A stretch of 64,000 nt of DNA from Apostichopus japonicus (lineage: Eukaryota > Echinodermata > Holothuroidea > Aspidochirotida > Stichopodidae). Numbering within the stretch: the stretch's first letter is position 1; the number at the start of each line of letters is the position of its first letter. Location: contig NC_092576.1 in assembly GCF_037975245.1 (NCBI RefSeq), positions 45,872,111 through 45,936,110 of the forward strand, given 5' to 3'. Made by a program: the position numbers and the translations under genes. This document shows positions 24,925 through 36,200 of the stretch, piece by piece. The notes under the pieces were generated by a model. The model was not told where the DNA came from. It made no database searches and worked only from the letters and a program-made list of their open reading frames with translations.

Positions 24925-25055
24925 AACATGATTGGGTGTAACTCTTCCTGGTTGGGGTGCTACAACATGATTGGGTGTAATTCTTCCTGGTTGGGGTGCT
25001 ACAACATGATTAGGTGTGACACTTCCTGGTTGGGTGTTACTCTTCCTGGTTTATT
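24925..25055. repeat. Right part of the split 38-bp tandem array
   Basis: Three to four further units of the array seen at 20480-20808 (CATGATTGGGTGTAACTC and TTCCTGGTTGGGGTGCTACA). The first unit resumes at the duplicated AACA. Confidence 0.9.
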
Positions 25056-26334
25056 GAACAATTGGTTGCTTGTTCTGTTCCAATGGCTTTTAACTCGCCG
25101 CTTTTCTAATGTTTTTTCCTGTTTGACTCAAAGAATTGAACACCTTAACACCTTGTATGATTTTAAGGTTTATTTTCAAAGAATAAAATTTGACATATGC
25201 TTTGCACATTCCTCATAATTCTATTGCCAAGATAAGCTTACAAATAGGTACAAATTTCTCTCTTTCTCTATGTGATATCATAAACCAAATAATTCCACCT
25301 GTTCAAGAAATGCTAAAGACACCTTTGAAAGACACAAGAGAACAAATAAAGGGCAAGAAATAATATTGAAACACCGAAACCCTGTAATCAAAGGTTGCAT
25401 TGAAGATTTCTAGAAAGCAGGCCCTAGAAACAGTGAGTCACCATATATTTATAAACCAAGCTCATACAAAGGGGATAATAAAAGTGATTCACCATATATA
25501 TATATATATCTGAAGATCGCTCAACTCTTAAAACTGAGTAACAACTACTAGTGTTCCACTAGTCTCAACCTGTATATATTTATGTATACACACAAGGATA
25601 ATAACAGTGCCTTAGCGGTTGTACATTATAGGGCCTACAAAGTCTATTTGATCATAGCAGTCTTGGTACTTGACCCTAAAATCACTTCCTCACACCAATT
25701 CACTATTGAAGTTATACAATAGAAAAGCAACATTTGTACATTACTACAATGTAACACTGGGTAGCTTCAAATTGTCAAGACATTCATTTGTTGCTGGAGC
25801 TACTCTTGCCTATACTTTACCATTCAGTATTTTTGACACATTGTAGACACACTCCACATTATAGAAACACTACATATTGTAGAAACACTTCATATTGTAG
25901 ACACTCCAAGTTATAGACACACTCTACATTGTAGACATTGCCACAGCTAGATAAATTCATTCTTCAATATCAGATCTTTCACTACTTGGGATCACAGAGG
26001 TAGAGCTAGCCTAACATCATGAGGTAGTACCAATCACACTACATGGCAGTAAAAGAACAAAGTTAAAAAAAAAAAAAAAAATAAAAAGTTCAAATTATTG
26101 CACTGAAATCAATATACACTAATGCAGCAATACACAAACTCTATCAAAGACACTTTACACCACAAATGATGGTGTCATCCAAGATATCTATAAATAGGTG
26201 TAACCCATATGTTAACATATACAGTTAGTTATCTATGTATTGGAATAATACACAGGGGAACATCTACCGTTACCAATATATAGGCGAAACCCATATGTTA
26301 ATATCTACAGTTAGTTATCGATGTATTGGAATAA
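25056..26334. other. Intergenic, short simple repeats only
   Basis: No gene recognised. There is a TATATATATA run near 25494-25510, several ACATTGTAGACACACTC-type short repeats at about 25840-25940, a poly-A run near 26066-26083, and a two-copy phrase (AACCCATATGTTAA, then ACAGTTAGTTATC) at about 26205-26335. Confidence 0.5.
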
Positions 26335-29300
26335 CACACAAGGTTTACCTACCATTAGAATGTGTGACCTACAGCTAACACAGGATGACTGACATTGAAT
26401 GGCAAGGTTTACCTACCATTAGAATGTCTCACCTACAGCTAACACAGGGAGACTGACATTGAATGGCAAGGTTTACCTACCAATAGAATGTCCGACCTAC
26501 AGCTAACACAGGGAGACTGACATTGAATGGCTAGGTTTACCTACCATTAGAATGTCTGACCTACAGCTAACACAGGGAGACTGACATTGAATGGCAAGGT
26601 TTACCTACCATTAGAATGTCCGACCTACAGCTAACACAGGGAGACTGACATTGAATGGCTAGGTTTACCTACCATTAGAATGTCTGACCTACAGCTAACA
26701 CAGGGAGACTGACATTGAATGGCAAGGTTTATCTACCATTAGAATGTCTCACCTACAGCTAACACAGGGAGACTGACATTGAATGGCAAGGTTTACCTAC
26801 CATTTGAATGTCCCACCTACAGCTAACACAGGGAGACTGCCATTGAATGGCTAGGTTTATCTGCCATTAGAATGTCTGACCTACAGTTAACACAGGGAGA
26901 CTGACATTGAATGGCAAGGTTTACCTACCATTAGAATGTCTCACCTACAGCTAACACAGGGAGACTGACGTTGAATGGTAAGGTTAACCTACCATTAGAA
27001 TGTCTAACCTACAGCTAACACAGGGAGAGCCATTAAATGGCAAGGTTTACTTACCATTAGAATGTGTGACCTACAGTTAACACAGGTAGACTGACATTGA
27101 ATGGCAAGGTTAACCTACCATTAGAATGTCTAATTATAGCTAACACAGGGAGACAGCCATTGAATGGCAAGGTTTACTTACCATTAGAATGTCTAACCTA
27201 CAGCTAACACAGGGAGACAGCCATTAAATGGCAAGGTTTACCTACCATTAGAATGCCTCACCTACAGCTAACACAGGTAGACTGACATTGAATGGCAAGG
27301 TTAACCTACCATTAGAATGTCTAATTATAGCTAAAACAGGGAGACAGCCATTGAATGGCAAGGTTTACCTACCATTAGAATGTCTCACCTACAGCTTACA
27401 TAGAGAGACTGACATTGAATGGCTAGGTTTATCTACCATTAGAATGTCTGACCTACAGCTAACACAGGATGACTGACATTGAATGGCAAGGTTTACCTAC
27501 CATTAGAATGCCTGGCCTACCGCTAACACAGGGAGACTGACATTGAATGGCTAGGTTTACCTACCATTAGAATGTCAGACCTACAGCTAACACAGGGAGA
27601 CTGACATTGAATGGCAAGGTTTACCTACTATTATAATGTCCGACCTACAGCTAACACAGGGAGACTGACATTGAATGGCAAGGTTTACCTACCATAAGAA
27701 TGTCCGACCTACAGCTAACACAGGGAGACTGACATTGAATGGCTAGGTATACCTACCATTAGAATGTCCCACCTACAGCTAACACAGGGAGACTGACATT
27801 GAATGGCAAGGTTTATCTACCATTAGAATGTCTCACCTACAGCTAACACAGGGAGACTGCCATTGAATGGCAAGGTTTACCTACCGTTAGAATGTCTGAC
27901 CTACCGCTAACACAGGGATACTGACATTGAATGGCAAGGTATATCTACCATTATAATGCCTGACCTACCGCTAACACAGGGAGACTGACACTGAATGGCA
28001 AGGTTTACCTACCATTAGAATGTCTGACCTACAGCTAACACAGGGAGACTGACATTGAATGGCAAGGTTTACCTACCATTAGAATGTCTCACCTACAGCT
28101 AACACAGGGAGACTGACATTGAATGGCAAGGTTTATCTACCATTAGAATGTCTCACCTACAGCTAACACAGGGAGACTGACATTGAATGGCAAGGTTTAC
28201 CTACCATTTGAATGTCCCACCTACAGCTAACACAGGGAGACTGCCATTGAATGGCTAGGTTTATCTGCCATTAGAATGTCTGACCTACAGTTAACACAGG
28301 GAGACTGACATTGAATGGCAAGGTTTACCTACCATTAGAATGTCTCACCTACAGCTAACACAGGGAGACTGACGTTGAATGGTAAGGTTAACCTACCATT
28401 AGAATGTCCGACCTACAGCTAACACAGGGAGACAGCCATTAAATGGCAAGGTTTACCTACCATTAGAATGTGTGACCTACAGTTAACACAGGTAGACTGA
28501 CATTGAATGGCAAGGTTAACCTACCATTAGAATGTCTAATTATAGCTAACACAGGGAGACAGCCATTGAATGGCAAGGTTTACTTACCATTAGAATGTCT
28601 AACCTACAGCTAACACAGGGAGACAGCCATTAAATGGCAAGGTTTACCTACCATTAGAATGCCTCACCTACAGCTAACACAGGTAGACTGACATTGAATG
28701 GCAAGGTTAACCTACCATTAGAATGTCTAATTATAGCTAACACAGGGAGACAGCCATTGAATGGCAAGGTTTACCTACCATTAGAATGTCTCACCTACAG
28801 CTTACATAGAGAGACTGACATTGAATGGCTAGGTTTATCTACCATTAGAATGTCTGACCTACAGCTAACACAGGATGACTGACATTGAATGGCAAGGTTT
28901 ACCTACCATTAGAATGTCTCACCTACAGCTAACACAGGGAGACTGACATTGAATGGCAAGGTTTATCTACCATTAGAATGTCTCACCTACAGCTAACACA
29001 GGATGACTGACATTGAATGGCAAGGTTTACCTACCATTAGAATGCCTGGCCTACCGCTAACACAGGGAGACTGACATTGAATGGCTAGGTTTACCTACCA
29101 TTAGAATGTCAGACCTACAGCTAACACAGGGAGACTGACATTGAATGGCAAGGTTTACCTACTATTAGAATGTCCGACCTACAGCTAACACAGGGAGACT
29201 GACATTGAATGGCAAGGTTTACCTACCATAAGAATGTCCGACCTACAGCTAACACAGGGAGACTGACATTGAATGGCTAGGTATACCTACCATTAGAATG

Positions 29301-30152
29301 TCCCACCTACAGCTAACACAGGGAGACTGACATTGAATGGCAAGGTTTACCTACCGTTAGAATGTCTAACCTACAGCTAACACAGGGATACTGACATTGA
29401 ATGGCAAGGTATATCTACCATTATAATGCCTGACCTACCGCTAACACAGGGAGACTGACACTGAATGGCAAGGTTTACCTACCATTAGAATGTCTGACCT
29501 ACAGCTAACACAGGGAGACTGACATTGAATGGCAAGGTTTACCTACCATTAGAATGCCTGACCTACCGCTAACACAGGGAGACTGACATTGAATGGCAAG
29601 GTTTACCTACCATTAGAATGTCTAACCTACAACTAACACAGGGAGACTGACATTGAATGGCTAGGTTTACCTACCATTAGAATGTCTAACCTACAGCTAA
29701 CACAGGGAGACTGACATTGAATGGCAAGGTTTACCTACCATTAGAATGTCTAACCTACAACTAACACAGGGAGACTGACATTGAATGGCAAGGTTTACCT
29801 ACCATTAGAATGTCTAACCTACAGCTAACACAGGGAGACTGACATTGAATGGCAAGGTTTACCTACCATTAGAATGTCTCACCTACAGCTACACAGGGAG
29901 ACTGACATTGAATGGCAAGGTTTACCTACCATTAGAATGTCTCACCTACAGCTACACAGGGAGACTGACATTGAATGGCAAGGTTTACCTACCATTAGAA
30001 TGTCTAACCTACAGCTAACACAGGGAGACTGACATTGAATGGCAAGGTTTACCTACCATTAGAATGTCTCACCTACAGCTACACAGGGAGACTGACATTG
30101 AATGGCAAGGTTTACCTACCATTAGAATGTCTCACCTACAGCTAACAAAGGG
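26335..30152. repeat. Large minisatellite, 64-bp unit, about 59 copies
   Basis: The unit is GGCAAGGTTTACCTACCATT, then AGAATGTCTGACCTACAGCT, then AACACAGGGAGACTGACATT and GAAT. Variants (TCTCACC, TCCGACC, GCCTGGCC, ATTATAGC, GACAGCCATT) recur in the same order about 1.4 kb apart, so part of the array was copied as a block. It lies downstream of the PLCL stop and may or may not be transcribed. The reverse strand of each unit contains GGTAGGTAAACC, which resembles a 5' splice site. Confidence 0.95.
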
Positions 30153-31911
30153 ACATTATGCACTATCAAACTGTGTGATATGCAACTCTTGTTGAAACTT
30201 CTACCAACATAAGAACCCACAAGCTGCCCTGTATTGGATTACATAATAATAATAATAAAGTGTGTCTTTGTCTAAAATGCATGTTTCAGATAAACACCCT
30301 ACTAATCATATTGCATCTAGTGAACCTTGTAATGGTTTAAGCTCTGACGAGCATCACTTCAAGTGTATTCACAACAAAAAATTAACATTGAGTTGAATAG
30401 TACTGTATTACATAGCAATAACAGGACATGGCCTTAACAAACAGTACTGTCACAATAAACAGGATAGGCTCTCACTCCAGAAAACACTGTTAAAATAAAA
30501 TCCTATGCCCATGACATTATCTGACACTAAAACATTGGCTGTGAACACTAAATAATAGCAACAAATAAATGTTTGTATGCCTAGTCAAAATAGCCATTGA
30601 TCTGATTTACATTAATTGACATTTGGATGTTTTAAAACAATTTCCAGTTGACCATACCCCCCCCCCCCCCTAGGTGTGCTCACACCTAGTGGGCACCTTC
30701 CACTGTCACAAATCAGTCACCATAAATCACACAAGAAATCCCAGGGAATACCCTGTGACATACCATACATAACCAGTGGAGCTCTTACAATCCCAGGGAA
30801 TACCCTGTGACATACCATACATAACCAGTGGAGCTCTTACAGTCTCGTGGACTATACATTCCAGTAGAGCTGTTATGATGAACAGCAACCTGATGAACCA
30901 TGCATTACCACTGGGACTCTAATGACCTGGTGGACCTCCAGCAGAGCTGTTACAGTAAACAGAGATGTGAATCCATACACATCAAGTAGAGCTGTTATGA
31001 TGAACAGCAACCTGATGAACCATGCATTACCACTGGGACTATTAGGACCTGGTGGACCTCCAGCAGAACTGTTACATTAAATCAAGATTGTACAGACCTT
31101 ACATGAAGGATGATTTGGATTGTACGATTAAACATCCATTGACTGTTCTAGCAGAGTCACTACTAAGTTTGTACATAAGGATGGTAAGACTGATTCATTA
31201 ATTACAATTCATACAATGGTTAACAATATCAAACTTAACTCTACAAAATAAATATTCATTACTACGATACTATTGCATATTCATCGCTGAAATTCTCAGC
31301 TGTTATTTACAAAATTGTACTTGCATAATGTGGCCATCTTGCTACCATTGTTAATGACCTCTTGCCATTAGCCAAACATCAGGACTAGCTCCTATGACCA
31401 TTGATCCACAGTCAAATGTACTGCCCATCAACATTTCACCTGCTATGACCTTTGACTAAATCTAACTATTAGATATGCAAAGCACTTTCACTTTTCCCAG
31501 TTGAATCAACTCTTAATACATTTGGTTAAGTGAACTGAATGATCAAGTTTGAGTACACAAAGCTGACAATCAGAATCAGTTCCATCCAGAATTGTCACAA
31601 TCTATTGATTTGGTTTGATTAGCACCATCAGCTGTCATTAATCAGTTGAGCATTTGTTACTACCTTAAATAACGAGCAAATGTTCTAGTCACCTTACCCT
31701 CGTTAAGATACTAAAACAAGTCAACAATCAATATCCCATTGTACAGCCTTCTTTAGCTTAAGGATTGAAGTTGTACAAATTCTATGTCACATTATAACTA
31801 TTCCACTAAATCCTACGTCATATTGTAAATCCCATGTTAATGTACAACTGTTCCATATAAATCCTATGTCATTGTACAGCTGTTCCATATCAATCTATAT
31901 TATTGTACAGA
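30153..31911. other. Downstream flank of PLCL, no gene recognised
   Basis: AT-rich sequence with a poly-C run near 30657-30671. There is a two-copy 53-bp repeat (AATCCCAGGGAATACCCTGT) at about 30738-30842 and a two-copy block of about 125 bp (TAGAGCTGTTATGATGAACA) at about 30860-31075. It may contain the end of the PLCL 3' untranslated region. No clear polyadenylation signal on the minus strand stands out. Confidence 0.45.
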
Positions 31912-33215
31912 TCTGTAAAGAAGTCAGCTGATTCTAGTCTAGCTTGTAATATCTCCTCCACATTATAGTATTACTGTTGACATTGGCCAGTCATCATACA
32001 TCTGTGGAGAAGTCAGCTGATTCTAGTCTAGCTTGTAATATCTCCTCCATATTATAGTATTACTGTTGACATTGGGCCAGTCATCATAGATCTGTGAAGA
32101 AGTCAGCTGATGCTAGTCTAGCTTGTAATATCTCCTCCATATTATAGTATTACTGTTGACATTGGCCAGTCATCATAGATCTGTGGAGAAGTCAGCTGAT
32201 TCTAGTCTAGCTTGTAATATCTCCTCCATATTATAGTATTACTGTTGACATTGGGCCAGTCATCATAGATCTGTGAAGAAGTCAGCTGATTCTAGTCTAG
32301 CTTGTAATATCTCCTCCATATTATAGTATTACTGTTGACATTGGCCAGTCATCATAGATCTGTGGAGAAGTCAGCTGATTCTAGTCTAGCTTGTAATATC
32401 TCCTCCATATTATAGTATTACTGTTGACATTGGCCAGTCATCATAGATCTGTGGAGAAGTCAGCTGATTCTAGTCTAGCTTGTAATATCTCCTCCATATT
32501 ATAGTATTACTGTTGACATTGGCCAGTCATCATACATCTGTGGAGAAGTCAGCTGATTCTAGTCTAGCTTGTAATATCTCCTCCATATTATAGTATTACT
32601 GTTGACATTGGCCAGTCATCATAGATCTGTGGAGAATTCAGCTGATTCTAGTCCAGCTTGTAATATCTCCTCCATAGTATAGTATTACTGTTGACATTGG
32701 CCAGTCATCATAGATCTGTGAAGAAGTCGGCTGATTCTAGTCCAGCTTGTAATATCTCCTCCATATTATAGTATTACTGTTGACATTGGCCAGTCATCAT
32801 AGATCTGTGGAGAAGTCAGCTGATTCTAGTCTAGCTTGTAATATCTCCTCCATATTATAGTATTACTGTTGACATTGGGCCAGTCATCATAGATCTGTGG
32901 AGAAGTCAGCTGATTCTAGTCTAGCTTGTAATATCTCCTCCATATTATAGTATTACTGTTGACATTGGCCAGTCATCATAGAGCTGTGGAGAATTCAGCT
33001 GATGCTAGTCTAGCTTGTAATATCTCCTCCATATTATAGTATTACTGTTGACATTGGGCCAGTCATCATAGATCTGTGAAGAAGTCAGCTGATTCTAGTC
33101 TAGCTTGTAATATCTCCTCCATATTATAGTATTACTGTTGACATTTGCCAGTCATCATAGATCTGTGGAGAAGTCAGCTGATTCTAGTCTAGCTTGTAAT
33201 ATCTCCTCCATATTA
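31912..33215 (-). repeat. 90-bp minisatellite copying the PLCL C-terminal codons and stop
   Basis: About 15 units of 90-91 bp. Read on the minus strand each unit contains ATGGAGGAGATATTACAAGC, then TAGACTAGAATCAGCTGACT and TCTTCACAGATCTATGATGA. The copy at the gene-proximal end (about 33155-33215) is the real end of the PLCL coding sequence ([16 protein letters not shown], stop TGA). The other units therefore lie in the 3' untranslated or downstream region and repeat the coding end, stop codon and following sequence. Units differ by one or a few bases (GGCC or GGGCC, TGTGGAG or TGTGAAG), indicating recent expansion. Confidence 0.92.
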
Positions 33216-36200
33216 TTATTGACTGGTTTCATAGTTAGCTCTGTTTCTTCACTTTCTCCATCAAACACAGTCATCTTCAATGTTGCTTCTTCTGGTGCTG
33301 TGTCTCCTTCAAACACAGTTTCCAAGAACACACCATCATCGATGTCATTTGAACTTTTCTGATTCATATCATCAGAACACTCTGATTGGACAAGCCCCTC
33401 TCCTTCTTTTTGCTGATCATGTTCTTCCTTTTCCTGTTCTTGCATGCCACCCTCACTGTCTTCATTGTCTGAACACTCTGCAGGGAGCACTAAAGTAGTA
33501 GCTTCCTCGGTAAGACCCAAGGCAGTACCAGCATCATAAACCTAGTACACAATAAAGACAGTATATATTGAAAGCAGTACCAACATCATAAACCTAGTAC
33601 AAAATAAAGACAGTATATAATGAAAGCAGTACCAGCACCATAAACCTAGTGCAAAATAAAGACAGTATATAATGAAAGCAGTACCAGCATCATAAACCTA
33701 GTACAAAATAAAGACAATATATAATGAAAGCAGTACCAGCATCATTTAGTACAAAATAAAGACAGTATATATTGAAAGCAGTACCAACATCATAAACCTA
33801 GTACAAAATAAAGACAGTATATAATGAAAGCAGTACCAGCATCATAAACCTAGTACAAAATAAAGACAGTATATAATGAAAGCAGTACCAGCATCATAAA
33901 CCTAGTACAAAATAAAGATATTATATAATGAAAGCAGTACCAGCATCATAAACCTAGTACAAAATAAAGGTATTATATAATGAAAGCAGTACCAGCATCA
34001 TTTAGTACAAAATAAAGACAGTATATATTGAAAGCAGTACCAACATCATAAACCTAGTACAAAATAAAGACAGTATATAATGAAAGCAGTACCAGCATCA
34101 TAAACCTAGTACAAAATAAAGATATTATATAATGAAAGCAGTACCAGCATCATAAACCTAGTACAAAATAAAGGTATTATATAATGAAAGCAGTACCAGC
34201 ATCATTTAGTACAAAATAAAGACAGTATATAAGGAAGGCAGTACCAGCATCATAAACCTAGTACAAAATAAAGGCACTTCTGATGCCCAACTTCACAGCA
34301 TAAACATGCATTAATATGCATTAATATTCATTAATATGCATTCATATGCATTCATAAGCATTCATATGAATTCATATGCATTCATATGTAGTAGGGTTTA
34401 CTGATCTCACCTGTCTCATCCAATCAAAACATTCCTTTCTTGAGAATGACAGAATATCCATTTGACCTTTCAGTACTCTGATGTTCCAGGCAAATCCCTC
34501 CATAGCCTAGATTTAGACAAAAATGACAACACGACAAGGATTTTGCTTTATACATTGTATTAAATTGACTGGTGTGTAAGTACAATAGGGATGAACAAAA
34601 AAATGGAAGGGATTAAGAAAACAATGGAAAAATTAACAAAACAATTCTAGGGATCAACAGAACACAGGAAGGGATGAAAAAACACTGGAAGGGATTAACA
34701 ACACTTTACAATTTTGAGATGAATTGTCTGATAAGTTTTGTCGTACTGTACAAATACAAAATGATTGATATCCTGGAAAGTTAATTATTGATCACTCAGA
34801 TGCCTAACAGCAATGATTAAAATCAATTCCAAGGAACTGACTTAAGTTAAGTAATTTCATTATTGTTCTTACCTTGGCAAGCTTCTTCCCTCTCAATCCT
34901 TCCTTCTGTAGCAATGTACTCAAAGATTCCTGTAAAAGTATATCATAATAACTCAGGCTTCTAGAAATAACCACACCAATCTAGGTACAAAATAATATCT
35001 CAGGCATCTAGAAATAACCACACCAATCTATGTACAAAATAATAGCTCAGGCACATAGAAATAACCACATCAATCTATGTATGTAATAATACCTCAGGCT
35101 TCTAGAAATAAACACACATCTATGTATATAACAATACCTCAGGCTTCTAGAAATAAACACACATCTATGTATATAATAATACCTCAGGAATCTAGAAATA
35201 AACACACATCTATGTATATAATAATACCTCAGGCATCTAGAAATAAACACACATCTATGTATGTAATAAAACCTCAGGCATCTAGAAATAAACACACATC
35301 TATGTATATAACAATACCTCAGGCATCTAGAAATAAACACACATCTATGTATGTAATAATACCTCAGGCATCTAGAAATAAACACACATCTATGTATGTA
35401 ATAATACCTCAGGCATCTAGAAATAAACACACATCTATGTATGTAATAATACCTCAGGCATCTAGAAATAAACACACATCTATGTATGTAATAATACCTC
35501 AGGCATCTAGAAATAAACACACATCTATGTATGTAATAATACCTCAGGCATCTAGAAATAAACACACATCTATGTATGTAATAATACCTCAGGCATCTAG
35601 AAATAAACACACATCTATGTATGTAATAATACCTCAGGCATCTAGAAATAAACACACATCTATGTATATAATAATACCTCAGGCATCTAGAAATAAACAC
35701 ACATCTATGTATGTAATAATACCTCAGGCATCTAGAAATAAACACACATCTATGTATGTAATAATACCTCAGGCATCTAGAAATAAACACACATCTATGT
35801 ATGTAATAATACCTCAGGCATCTAGAAATAAACACACATCTATGTATGTAATAATACCTCAGGCATCTAGAAATAAACACACATCTATGTATGTAATAAT
35901 ACCTCAGGCATCTAGAAATAAACACACATCTATGTATGTAATAATACCTCAGGCATCTAGAAATAAACACACATCTATGTATGTAATAATACCTCAGGCA
36001 TCTAGAAATAAACACATATCTATGTATATAACAATACCTCAGGCTTCTAGAAATAAACACACATCTATGTATATAATAATACCTCAGGAATCTAGAAATA
36101 AACACACATCTATGTATGTAATAATACCTCAGGAATCTAGAAATAAACACACATCTATGTATGTAATAATACCTCAGGAATCTAGAAATAAACACACATC

